Origin: Kineosporia aurantiaca JCM 3230
Lineage (GTDB): Bacteria; Actinomycetota; Actinomycetes; Actinomycetales; Kineosporiaceae
Direction of reading: 5' to 3'
Assembly: GCA_000719025.1 (NCBI GenBank)
Contig: JODP01000003.1
Location: 310,001-374,000, forward strand
Length of the DNA stretch: 64,000 bases
The notes beneath the pieces were generated by a model, which was not told the DNA's origin, did no database searches, and was given only the letters and a program-made list of their open reading frames with translations. The position numbers were made by a program, and so were the translations under genes. Positions within the stretch are counted from its first letter, which is position 1. Every line of letters begins with the position of its first letter. Of the stretch, positions 17,410-25,828 are shown piece after piece.

Positions 17410-18915
17410 GTGCCACAGACCCCCTCCGACCACGCGACCGACGCCCGACGGGCGGCCGCCGCCCGTCTGGTACCGCTGCAGCCCCTGCTCGCCGACCTCG
17501 GCGCGGTCTTCGCCGCCGCCGGTCACCGGCTCGCTCTGGTGGGTGGACCGGTGCGGGACGCCCTGCTCGGCCGGGACAGCCCGGACCTCGACTTCACCAC
17601 CGACGCCCGTCCCGACGAGACGATCCGCCTGCTCAGCGGCTGGGCCGACGCGCACTGGGAGATCGGCAAGGCGTTCGGCACGATCGGCGCCCGCAAGGGC
17701 GATCACGTGGTCGAGGTCACCACCTACCGGGCGGACGTCTACCGGCACGAGTCGCGCAAACCCGAGGTGGCGTTCGGCGACACCCTTGAGGCCGACCTGT
17801 TGCGCAGGGACTTCACCGTCAACGCGATGGCCCTGGAACTGCCCGCGCTGAACTTCGTCGACCCGTACGGCGGTCTGGCCGACCTGGCCACCCGCACGCT
17901 GCGCACGCCGGGGGCTCCGGAGGTCTCGTTCGGCGACGACCCGCTGCGGATGATGCGCGCGGCCCGGTTCGCCGCGCAGCTCGGTTTCACCGTGGCGCCG
18001 GAGGCGGTGGCGGCGATGACCGCGATGGCCGACCGGATCTCCATCGTCTCGGCCGAGCGGGTCCGGGTGGAGCTGGAGAAGCTGCTGCTCGCCCCCGATC
18101 CGCGCCCGGGCCTGGAACTGCTGGTCTCCACCGGCCTGGCCGAGCGGGTGCTGCCCGAGCTGCCGGCCCTGAAGCTGGAGATTGACGAGCACCACCGGCA
18201 CAAGGATGTCTACGAGCACTCGCTGATCGTGCTGGAGCAGGCGATCGCACTGGAGGACGGGCCGGACGGGCCGGTGCCGGGCCCGGACCTGGTGCTGCGG
18301 CTGGCCGCGATCCTGCACGACATCGGCAAGCCGGCCACCCGCCGGTTCGAGGCCGGGGGCGGGGTCTCCTTCCACCACCACGAGATGGAGGGGGCCAAGC
18401 TCACCACCCGGCGGATGCGCGCGCTGCGGTTTGACAAGGACACCACCCAGCAGGTCTCCCGGCTGGTCCAGCTGCATCTGCGGTTCCACGGGTACGGCGA
18501 CGGGGCCTGGACCGATTCGGCGGTGCGCCGGTACGTCACCGACGCCGGGCCGCTGCTGGACCGGCTGCACAAGCTCACCCGGTCCGACTGCACCACCCGG
18601 AACAAGCGCAAGGCCGCCCGGCTGGCCTCGGCCTACGACGACCTGGAACTGCGGATCGCCCAGCTGCGCGAGCGGGAGGAGCTCGACGCGGTGCGCCCGG
18701 ACCTGGACGGGAACCAGATCATGGAGATCCTGGGGATCCCGGCCGGCCGGGACGTCGGCCGGGCCTGGCAGTTCCTCCGGGAGCTGCGTCTGGACCGGGG
18801 CCGGATCGGCCCGGACGAGGCCCGGGCCGAGCTTCTGGCCTGGTGGGCGCGGGAGCAGGCGGCTTCGGGGGACGTCGGTGCCTCTTCGGGCGGGGAAACC
18901 CCCGGTTCCGCCTAA
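17410..18915 (+). CDS. CCA tRNA nucleotidyltransferase
   Basis: A 501-residue class II CCA-adding enzyme or poly(A)-polymerase-like protein that builds or repairs the 3'-CCA of tRNAs. The nucleotidyltransferase head shows LVGGPVRDALLGRDSPDLDF with the catalytic DxD, then RRDFTVNAMAL, the RMMRAARFAAQLGF helix and an HD domain with HHRHKDVYEHSL and LHDIGK. Mycobacterial annotations call the orthologue pcnA. The GTG at 17410 is preferred over the TTG at 17401, but neither has a strong ribosome binding site. It is divergent from NUDIX with a 49-bp gap. Confidence 0.9.
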   Translation: MPQTPSDHATDARRAAAARLVPLQPLLADLGAVFAAAGHRLALVGGPVRDALLGRDSPDLDFTTDARPDETIRLLSGWADAHWEIGKAFGTIGARKGDHVVEVTTYRADVYRHESRKPEVAFGDTLEADLLRRDFTVNAMALELPALNFVDPYGGLADLATRTLRTPGAPEVSFGDDPLRMMRAARFAAQLGFTVAPEAVAAMTAMADRISIVSAERVRVELEKLLLAPDPRPGLELLVSTGLAERVLPELPALKLEIDEHHRHKDVYEHSLIVLEQAIALEDGPDGPVPGPDLVLRLAAILHDIGKPATRRFEAGGGVSFHHHEMEGAKLTTRRMRALRFDKDTTQQVSRLVQLHLRFHGYGDGAWTDSAVRRYVTDAGPLLDRLHKLTRSDCTTRNKRKAARLASAYDDLELRIAQLREREELDAVRPDLDGNQIMEILGIPAGRDVGRAWQFLRELRLDRGRIGPDEARAELLAWWAREQAASGDVGASSGGETPGSA

Positions 18916-19317
18916 TCGTTAGGTATGGGATTGCCGCGACGGGGCGCGCAAGTGCCCCCGTTCGTGGACTATGGAGGCGATGCGGAGCCAAGAGTGTCCG
19001 CATGGTGGACGTCGGACGGGGGTCCGCAGCACTGGAACCGAAGCGGTGGTCACGGTGGGTTACCGGTCGGTTTTACGGTGGGCGGTGCGTTCATTCGCAA
19101 CAATTGGCCTGTGTCACGGCGCGTCAAAGGGTGATGGATACACCCGATGGGGTAAGCCTGGTCGTTTTTCTTCAGCCTTGCCGTTGGCCTCCGGGCCCGC
19201 TGGACTCTAGAGTTGCGGAGCCTCGGACACTTGAGGCGGCATCGGCCGCAACCCGTTGGACGAGGTAATACGCAACGCAGAGCGACGAAGTCGTTACTAG
19301 TAAGGGGAGGAGTCATC
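18916..19317 (+). promoter_or_regulatory. Non-coding upstream region of the FHA gene
   Basis: A 402-bp stretch with no convincing gene. Near its end TTGGCC (about 19183) is followed after some 18 bp by TAGAGT, a plausible vegetative promoter. A strong GGGGAGGAG ribosome binding site at 19304-19312 precedes the GTG at 19318. No hairpin of note was seen. Confidence 0.35.
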
Positions 19318-21675
19318 GTGCAAAGCGGGATCGCCTATGCCGCAGGGCAACTCCTTGCCGTGGTCGCGCCGAGAACTGTGCTCGTCGTGGACGCGCCGAC
19401 GGACTGGTCTCTGGCCGGTCCGTTGTGGGAGCTGGCCCTCGACGACGCACCCGTCGACGAGATCCTCGACGTGCTGGTCCGGCGCGGCATCCGCACCGCA
19501 CCCAGCTTCGCGATCGTCCGGGTCGAGGTGGACGCCGTGCGCGCCCTCGTCCGGGGGAGCGTTCCGGTGTGCTTCGAACGGGCCGGGGAACCGGTCCGGC
19601 TGGACGCCACGGGCGCCACCACCTGGCTGGAGGGCCTGATCTCGGGCTCGCGGCGGGTCCTGGTCGGCGACGTGGAGACCAGCTCCGAGCTGCCGTTCAC
19701 CGTGGCCACCGGGGTCGTGCTGGTTTCCGGCCTGGCCCTGAACACCCTGATCACCGCGGACAGCGATGCTCCGGCGGCGATCACCGAGGCGCCCGCCGAG
19801 GCCGTCCCGGTCGCGGCCCTCGAGGCCGCCCCGGCCCCGGACGACTCCGCCGCGCTCAGCCTGGCCGGCTCCGGTGCCTCCGACCGCAAGGTCGTCGACC
19901 TGACTGAGGGCGAGCCCCGCACCCCGGCCTACTCCGGCGCCCCGGCCGAGGCCCGTCAGGGCTGGAGCTCCTCCCCGTCCCGCACCGGTGGCTTCCAGCG
20001 CGAGGTCAACGGCCACGTGCCGTCCGTGCTCGACTCCCCGTCCACCAGCAGCCCGCAGCCGTCCTCCGGTTCCGGGTCCAGTGGTACCGGTACCGGTAGT
20101 GGCTCGACGCCGAGCTCGTTCTTCGAGCAGCGCGGCTCCGACGACCCGGGCGAGCTGCTCGACGTCGAGGAGTCGGCCCAGCCGGCCCCCGAGGGCGAGC
20201 AGGCCCGGTCGTTCGACTTCGACGACCTGCTCACCGAGGACGCGCCGAGTGGCCCGTCGCCGGCCGACCTGCCGAACCCCGAGTCCGGCAGCATCGACAT
20301 CTCCGGCCTCAACGGGCACGGCCCGGGCATCCCGCCCAAGCCGCGGCCCGGTGGCGTCCCGGCCGGCTGGCCGCCCGCCGCGGACGACGCGGAGCCGTTC
20401 TCGGCGTACCGGTCCGAGCCGTCGGCCCCCGAGCCGCCGGTCTCCACCCCGTCGTGGAACTCCTCCCCGGAACCCGCTCCCAGTGCGTTCTCCGCTCCGG
20501 AGCCGACGCCGAGTGCCTTCTCCTCTCCGGAGCCGGCCCCCAGCGCCTTCTCCGCCCCGGAACCCGAGTCGTCGCCCGAGCCCCCGGCGCCGTCCATCGG
20601 CGACCTGCCCCTGCGGGTGCGCGGTCGCTCGCTGCGCCCGGAGCACCAGGTGCCGCCGCCGGCCCCGAACTCGCCGGTGAACGGTTCCCGGATGCTCGGC
20701 AACCCGGCCGACCGGGCGCCGCAGGGCGGGGCCTCGATCTTCGAGCCGCCGGCGCCCTTCGAGGCGCCCAGCGCCTACGAGCCGCCGGCCCCGTTCGAGC
20801 CGGCCAGCTCCTACGAGGCGCCGAACGCGTTCGGTTCGCCGAGCCCGGCGACGGACGAGGAGTCCGCCTCCGAGGTCTCGCGGGTCGACCTGCCGCCGGC
20901 CTTCTTCCGGGGCACCCGTAACCGCCCGGACGACGAGCCGGAGGACGAGCCGCAGAGCGAGTCCAACGGCTGGCAGAGCGGCCCGGACGACAACCCCTGG
21001 GGTCCGCCGAGCGGTGGCTTCAACGGGTCCGGGTTCAACGGCCAGGCCCCGGCCTTCGGCGGTCCGCCGGCGATGCCCGGAGCCTTCCGTCCCGGTACCG
21101 AGGGCGACGCGGAGGGCGAGCCGGAAGGCGCGCTCACCGACGACGCGGTCCCGGCCACCGACGAGGAGCAGCCGGAGTCGGCCGACCAGGACGTCGACAG
21201 CCAGCGGGAGCCCCCGCGGCTGCTCGGAGTCTGGTGCGACGCCGGGCACGTCACCTCGCCCGACCGTTCCGAGTGCCGGGTCTGTGGCCTGACCGTCCCG
21301 CCGCAGGCGCCGATCCTGGTCGCCCGCCCGCCGCTGGGGGTGCTGGTCTTCGACAACGGCGACCGGATCGAGGTGGACCGGCCGATCGTGCTCGGCCGCG
21401 ACCCGAAGGCCCAGGCCAACTCGGCCGACCCGGAGGCGCCGTTCCTGCACGCGGTGGCCAGCTCGACCGGCCAGGTCTCCCGCACCCACGCCGAGATCCG
21501 GCCGTCGGGCTGGGACGTCCTGCTGACCGACCTGGGGGCGATGAACGGCACGGCGCTGACCCTGCCGGGCGAGTCCCCGCAGGCGATCGACCCGGGCGTG
21601 CCCACCGTGATCACCCCGGGCTGCCGGGTGGACCTCGGTGGCGAGACCGGCTTCGTGTTCGAGGTCGAGGGCTGA
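19318..21675 (+). CDS. FHA-domain protein with zinc-ribbon and long Pro/Ser-rich linker
   Basis: A 785-residue protein. The N-terminal ~160 residues form an unrecognised alpha/beta-looking domain (IAYAAGQLLAVVAPRTVLVV). A very long Pro/Ser/Glu-rich linker follows, with SAFS(A/S)PEP repeats around residues 385-425. Then come a four-ligand zinc site (C640, H644, C655, C658: WCDAGH and CRVCG) and a C-terminal FHA domain with GRDP and SRTHAEIR plus DLGAMNGT, the signatures of phosphothreonine recognition. No membrane segment. FHA proteins read Ser/Thr-kinase signalling; partners are unknown, but the nearby pseudokinase and MurJ are natural candidates by analogy with FhaA. The domain combination differs from FhaA and FhaB. 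Confidence 0.8.
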   Translation: MQSGIAYAAGQLLAVVAPRTVLVVDAPTDWSLAGPLWELALDDAPVDEILDVLVRRGIRTAPSFAIVRVEVDAVRALVRGSVPVCFERAGEPVRLDATGATTWLEGLISGSRRVLVGDVETSSELPFTVATGVVLVSGLALNTLITADSDAPAAITEAPAEAVPVAALEAAPAPDDSAALSLAGSGASDRKVVDLTEGEPRTPAYSGAPAEARQGWSSSPSRTGGFQREVNGHVPSVLDSPSTSSPQPSSGSGSSGTGTGSGSTPSSFFEQRGSDDPGELLDVEESAQPAPEGEQARSFDFDDLLTEDAPSGPSPADLPNPESGSIDISGLNGHGPGIPPKPRPGGVPAGWPPAADDAEPFSAYRSEPSAPEPPVSTPSWNSSPEPAPSAFSAPEPTPSAFSSPEPAPSAFSAPEPESSPEPPAPSIGDLPLRVRGRSLRPEHQVPPPAPNSPVNGSRMLGNPADRAPQGGASIFEPPAPFEAPSAYEPPAPFEPASSYEAPNAFGSPSPATDEESASEVSRVDLPPAFFRGTRNRPDDEPEDEPQSESNGWQSGPDDNPWGPPSGGFNGSGFNGQAPAFGGPPAMPGAFRPGTEGDAEGEPEGALTDDAVPATDEEQPESADQDVDSQREPPRLLGVWCDAGHVTSPDRSECRVCGLTVPPQAPILVARPPLGVLVFDNGDRIEVDRPIVLGRDPKAQANSADPEAPFLHAVASSTGQVSRTHAEIRPSGWDVLLTDLGAMNGTALTLPGESPQAIDPGVPTVITPGCRVDLGGETGFVFEVEG

Positions 21676-21690
21676 GCCTCTAGGAGTTCG

Positions 21691-23073
21691 TCACTCCGCA
21701 GCGTTCTGCTGGTGAGCGGGAGTCCGGGTTTCCGGGCTCCCGCTCTCGCATTCGTGCAGGCGCTGCGCCTCGGCGGCCCGCTGCCGGTGCTCGCGGTAGG
21801 TGTAGGCGACGGCGGCCAGTGCGAACAGCAGGCCCACGTCCATGAACACCATCTGCGAGTACCCGTCCTCCGGCAGCAGCATGATGGACAGGCCGGCCGC
21901 GGACACCAGAGCGACGTTGAAGACGACGTCGTAGAAGCCGAAGACCCGGCCCCGGAACGAGTCGTCCACGTCGCCCTGGACGATCGAGTCGACGCAGATC
22001 TTGATGCTCTGCCCGGTCACCCCGAAGACGAAGCAGCCGAAGTAGAGCAGCCAGCGGGCGGCGTCCGCGACGAACAGCGCCTGGACCATCGCGGCGATCC
22101 CCAGGCAGACCCCGATCCAGCGCCAGGCGCCGATCCGGGCGGCCACCAGTGGCGTGACGAAGGCGGCCACCGCCACCCCCACGCCGAGCGCGCCGACGGC
22201 CTGGGCCAGCAGGGTCACCCCGGCGTCGGGGTTGTCCGGATTGCTGAAGTAGTTGCGGCACAACAGCATCACGGTGATCGTCATGATGCCGTAGCCGATC
22301 CGGTGCAGGCCGATCACGCCCAGGGCGTTGGCCACCGTTCGCCGCCGGCGCACGTGCTGGGCGCCCGCCCGGAGGTCGCGGACCACGTCCCGGGCCACCG
22401 AGCCGAACGAGAGCAGGTTCAGGGGTGCGCTCTCGTCCGGGCCGAGCAGGGTGCGGGGGATCCGGATGGCCAGCAGCGAGGCGGCGGCGTAGCCCAGCGC
22501 GGCGATCACCACGATGGTGGCGTCGGTGCCGTCACCCGGGCCGAGCAGGGTACGCAGCCCGAAGCCGATCCCGCCGCCGGTCATCGTGGCCACCGTGCCG
22601 CAGGTGGGGGAGACCGCGTTGGCCATCACCAGTTCGTGCTTGGGGACCACGTGGGGCAGTGAGGCGCCGAGGCCGGCCAGGAAGAACCGGTTCATCGAGA
22701 GACAGGCCAGCGCGCTCACGTAGACCGGCGGCCCGACGCCGATGGTGAAGATCATCGTGGCGACGGCGAGCACCATCAGCGACCGGATCGCGTTGGCGAA
22801 GAGCAGTACCTGCCGACGTTGCCAGACGTCCAGCAGGACGCCGGTGAACGGGCCGATCAGGGTATAGGGGACGACCGTGACCACGGCGGCGACGGCCACG
22901 GCGGTCGGGGTGGTGGCCCGGTCGGTGGAGAAGAAGACCAGGCTGGCCAGGCCGACCTGGAAGGCGCCGTCACTGGCCTGGGAGACCAGACGCACGGCGA
23001 ACAGCTTCCGGAAGTTGCCGCCGCGCAGCACCACCATCAGATCCGCGAGGAACGATCTTCTGTCTCCTGGCAC
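21691..23073 (-). CDS. MFS transporter
   Basis: A 460-residue major facilitator with about 12 hydrophobic segments and a hydrophilic C-terminal tail (HRQRAAEAQRLHECESG). The N-terminal half shows SQASDGAFQVGLASLVFF and VVPYTLIGPFTGVLLDVWQRR, the inter-helix motif common to DHA3-like permeases. Substrate unknown. The GTG at 23073 is the only reasonable start; TAGTGT just upstream on the minus strand may be a -10 element giving a short leader. It converges with the FHA gene with only 15 bp between stops. Confidence 0.75.
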   Translation of the reverse strand: MPGDRRSFLADLMVVLRGGNFRKLFAVRLVSQASDGAFQVGLASLVFFSTDRATTPTAVAVAAVVTVVPYTLIGPFTGVLLDVWQRRQVLLFANAIRSLMVLAVATMIFTIGVGPPVYVSALACLSMNRFFLAGLGASLPHVVPKHELVMANAVSPTCGTVATMTGGGIGFGLRTLLGPGDGTDATIVVIAALGYAAASLLAIRIPRTLLGPDESAPLNLLSFGSVARDVVRDLRAGAQHVRRRRTVANALGVIGLHRIGYGIMTITVMLLCRNYFSNPDNPDAGVTLLAQAVGALGVGVAVAAFVTPLVAARIGAWRWIGVCLGIAAMVQALFVADAARWLLYFGCFVFGVTGQSIKICVDSIVQGDVDDSFRGRVFGFYDVVFNVALVSAAGLSIMLLPEDGYSQMVFMDVGLLFALAAVAYTYREHRQRAAEAQRLHECESGSPETRTPAHQQNAAE

Positions 23074-23109
23074 CTGCTAACACTAGGCCGGGATTGGCCA
23101 AGTGACCCC

Positions 23110-23664
23110 TCAGGACCCGTTTCGGGCCAATGACATACCGGGATCCAGGCCTTTGGACAGCCGATCGACAGCTCGCAGGGCGTCCGGGATCCGGTGCCTA
23201 CCACTGAGCTGTCGCACCAGGTCAGCTGCGGATTTGGGCTCCAGGCCGGCGGCGGTGACGTACAGCGGGCGGGTGGACTGGCCCCGGCTCACCTCGAGCG
23301 CGTGCAGGGCTGAGCGGAAGGCCGTTTTGGCCACGCCGATGACCGGGAAGCCGAACTCACGGTGCACGCGACGGCCCAGCCCCGGGGTGCCGTCCGGGTC
23401 GAGGTCGACGAAGCCGTCGATCAGCAGCAGGTCCGGCAGTTCCGGGAGTTCGGCGAGTACGGCCTGGACGGCCGGGAGCTCGCGTTTGTAGAACTGGCCG
23501 GGTTCGTAGGGAGCGACGGTTTCCAGCCAGGTGACGCGGGTGGCGGTGAGTTGCTCGAACCGGGGGTTGTCGCTCAGCACCAGGGCCGCGCGGGCACCGC
23601 CGGAGGCGGGGTAGCCCACGTCGACGGCGGCGGGGCGTTGCCACCCGATCCCTTCGTGGTTCAT
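23110..23664 (-). CDS. Endonuclease V-like protein
   Basis: A 184-residue protein resembling endonuclease V (Nfi), which nicks DNA or RNA near deoxyinosine or inosine. Matching segments are AAVDVGYP (first catalytic Asp), ETVAPYEPGQFYKRELPAV (catalytic Glu) and LPDLLLIDGFVDL with FPVIGVAK. The usual DGHG-x-x-H motif is replaced by DGFVDLDPDG, so it belongs to a divergent branch and its activity is uncertain. The ATG at 23664 lacks a clear ribosome binding site. It lies between the MFS gene and ino1 on the same strand, separated from ino1 by a hairpin terminator. Confidence 0.65.
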   Translation of the reverse strand: MNHEGIGWQRPAAVDVGYPASGGARAALVLSDNPRFEQLTATRVTWLETVAPYEPGQFYKRELPAVQAVLAELPELPDLLLIDGFVDLDPDGTPGLGRRVHREFGFPVIGVAKTAFRSALHALEVSRGQSTRPLYVTAAGLEPKSAADLVRQLSGRHRIPDALRAVDRLSKGLDPGMSLARNGS

Positions 23665-23700
23665 TGGCCCGGATTCTGTCAGGGGCTCACAAAACCCCGA

Positions 23701-23731
23701 AGCCGGGCAGCGCTGTGCGCGCTGCCCGGCT
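23701..23731 (-). terminator. Hairpin terminator downstream of ino1
   Basis: A perfect 13-bp GC-rich stem (23701-23713 with 23719-23731) with loop TGTGC, 23 bp past the ino1 stop. Confidence 0.75.
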
Positions 23732-23753
23732 CCGGTGAACCTGCTGGTGTTGC

Positions 23754-24827
23754 TCAGGCCTCGCCGCGGATGAACGCTTCCACGTTGGCGCGGGCCTGGG
23801 TGTCCTCCACCTGCACCGGCGGGGACTTCATGAAGTACGACGACGCGGAGATGACCGGGCCACCCTGACCGCGGTCCTTGGCGATCTTCGCCGCGCGCAC
23901 CGCGTCGATGATCACACCGGCCGAGTTCGGGGAGTCCCAGACCTCGAGCTTGTACTCCAGGTTCAGCGGGACGTCGCCGAACGCGCGGCCCTCGAGGCGG
24001 ACGTACGCCCACTTGCGGTCGTCCAGCCACTGGACGTAGTCGCTCGGCCCGATGTGGACGTTGCGGGCGCCCAGGTCGTGCTCGATGTTGCTGGTGACGG
24101 CCTGGGTCTTGGAGATCTTCTTGGACTCCAGGCGGTCCCGCTCGAGCATGTTCTTGAAGTCCATGTTGCCGCCGACGTTCAGCTGGTACGTACGGTCCAG
24201 CACGACACCGCGGTCCTCGAACAGCTTCGCCATCACCCGGTGCGTGATGGTCGCGCCGACCTGGCTCTTGATGTCGTCACCAACGATCGGCACACCGGCG
24301 TCGATGAACTTCTGCGCCCACTCCGGGTCCGAGGCGATGAAGACCGGCAGGGCGTTGACGAAGGCGACGTTCGCGTCGATCGCGCACTGCGCGTAGAACT
24401 TGTCGGCCTCCTCCGAACCCACCGGCAGGTAGCTGACCAGGACGTCGACCTTGCGCTCCTTGAGGGTGGCGACGATGTCGGCCGGCTCCTCGTCGGACTC
24501 CTCGATCGTCTCCCGGTAGTACTTGCCCAGGCCGTCGAGGGTGTGACCGCGCTGCACGGTGACGCCGGTCGGCGGCACGTCGGCGATCTTGATCGTGTTG
24601 TTCTCGCTGGAGTTGATGGCATCCGCGAGGTCGAAACCGACCTTCTTGGCGTCCACGTCGAAGGCGGCGACGAACTCGATGTCACGCACGTGGTAGTCGC
24701 CGAACTGGACGTGCATCAGGCCGGGGACGGTGCCCTGCGGGTCAGCACCGGCGTAGAACTGGACGCCCTGCACGAGTGAGGACGCGCAGTTGCCTACACC
24801 GACGATGGCAACGCGGATGGAACCCAT
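23754..24827 (-). CDS. ino1: Inositol-3-phosphate synthase
   Basis: A 357-residue myo-inositol-1-phosphate synthase converting glucose-6-phosphate to inositol-3-phosphate with NAD, the first step towards phosphatidylinositol and mycothiol in actinobacteria. It has the NAD motif VAIVGVGNCASSLVQGV, the DVLVSYLPVGSEEADKFYA segment, GDDIKSQVGATITHRV and NVGGNMDFKNM, all characteristic of the actinobacterial type (Rv0046c). The ATG at 24827 has AGGAG 6 nt upstream. The PadR gene ends 17 bp upstream on the same strand, so padR-ino1 is one operon, as in mycobacteria and Streptomyces. Confidence 0.95.
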   Translation of the reverse strand: MGSIRVAIVGVGNCASSLVQGVQFYAGADPQGTVPGLMHVQFGDYHVRDIEFVAAFDVDAKKVGFDLADAINSSENNTIKIADVPPTGVTVQRGHTLDGLGKYYRETIEESDEEPADIVATLKERKVDVLVSYLPVGSEEADKFYAQCAIDANVAFVNALPVFIASDPEWAQKFIDAGVPIVGDDIKSQVGATITHRVMAKLFEDRGVVLDRTYQLNVGGNMDFKNMLERDRLESKKISKTQAVTSNIEHDLGARNVHIGPSDYVQWLDDRKWAYVRLEGRAFGDVPLNLEYKLEVWDSPNSAGVIIDAVRAAKIAKDRGQGGPVISASSYFMKSPPVQVEDTQARANVEAFIRGEA

Positions 24828-24844
24828 GCGTTTCTCCTTTGGAT

Positions 24845-25489
24845 CTAGCGGGGATCGTGATCGGGACCGGACGCGGCTGGGGGTGGCGGCCGGTCACCGT
24901 CGTCTGGGGGGTGGGTCATGTTGCTCGCCCGCTCGGTGTCGATCAGCTCCGAGAGCCATCGCACCTCGCGGTCCACGGAGTCCAGGCCGTGCCGCTGCAG
25001 TTCGAGCGTGTACTGCTCGGCCCGCTCGCGGCTGCGCTGCATCGACTGCCGGTAGCCCTCGCGCCGTTCTTCCAGCCGGCTACGCCGGCCCTCCAGGATC
25101 TGCAGCCGGGTGACCGCGTCCGTCCTGGCGAAGAAGGCGAAGTGCACGTCGAACCGCTCGTCCTCCCAGGCCGCGGGGCCGGGGTGGGTGACCAGCGACT
25201 GGAAGTGCTCCTTGCCTTCGGCGGTGAGTTCGTAGACGATCTTGGCCCGTCGGCCGCCCAGCGGTGAGGCCGGGACTCCGGTCGGCGGCCCGGCCGGGGC
25301 GCGGTCGGCCTCGCGGATCCAGCCGGAGGCCAGCAGCGCCTTGAGGCACGGGTAGAGGGTGCCGTAGGACAGCGCCCGGAACGGACCGAGCAGGGCGTTG
25401 AGCCGCTTGCGCAGTTCGTAGCCGTGCAGGCCGGACTCCTGGAGCAGACCGAGGACGGCCAGCTCGAGAACGTCGCTACGACGACTCAT
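24845..25489 (-). CDS. PadR-family transcriptional regulator
   Basis: A 214-residue regulator. The N-terminal PadR winged helix is clear (LELAVLGLLQESGLHGYEL; LSYGTLYPCLKALLASGWI; KIVYELTAEGKEHF), and a C-terminal helical dimerisation region follows (VTRLQILEGRRSRLEERR). The ATG at 25489 follows AGGAGGTGCCGGC. It is the first gene of the ino1 operon and is divergent from ponA, corresponding to Rv0047c. It probably represses its own operon through the inverted repeats about 75 bp upstream; the inducer is unknown. Confidence 0.88.
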   Translation of the reverse strand: MSRRSDVLELAVLGLLQESGLHGYELRKRLNALLGPFRALSYGTLYPCLKALLASGWIREADRAPAGPPTGVPASPLGGRRAKIVYELTAEGKEHFQSLVTHPGPAAWEDERFDVHFAFFARTDAVTRLQILEGRRSRLEERREGYRQSMQRSRERAEQYTLELQRHGLDSVDREVRWLSELIDTERASNMTHPPDDGDRPPPPAASGPDHDPR

Positions 25490-25552
25490 GCCGGCACCTC
25501 CTCTTCCTGCTCGCTGTCACCGTGGGGCGTTACAGAGCATCGACGCCTCGTT

Positions 25553-25583
25553 ACATCGAAGCAATGTATCGGAGCGATATATC
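25553..25583. promoter_or_regulatory. Candidate PadR operator (overlapping inverted repeats)
   Basis: In the padR-ponA intergenic region ACAT-N7-ATGT (25553-25567) overlaps ATGTATCG-GAG-CGATATAT (25564-25582, 7 of 8 bp symmetric) and the perfect palindrome GATATATC (25576-25583). The AT-rich cluster stands out in GC-rich surroundings, and PadR proteins bind ATGT/ACAT-type dyads. Confidence 0.45.
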
Positions 25584-25828
25584 TGACTTCGAATCTGACG
25601 ATACGACGCCATGAACCGCGGGACAAGGCCGGGTGGATCACAGTTAACAACTGACGCACCGGGGGTAACGCGGTGTTAAACCCGCGGAACGGGTCCATAC
25701 CTCACAGCCGAACCCCGTACGCTCGTCACCGGCGGATTTGGGAAGACGAGGGGGGCCGCCGCACACTGGACCGATCCGTCAACCGGACGAATGCCTCACG
25801 GCGTGCGGAAACAGGAGGCAAGGGCACT

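Noticed and set aside
19297..21489. 730-codon open frame antisense to the FHA gene
   Set aside because: Arg/Gly-rich shadow; FHA and zinc-site motifs show the plus strand is coding.
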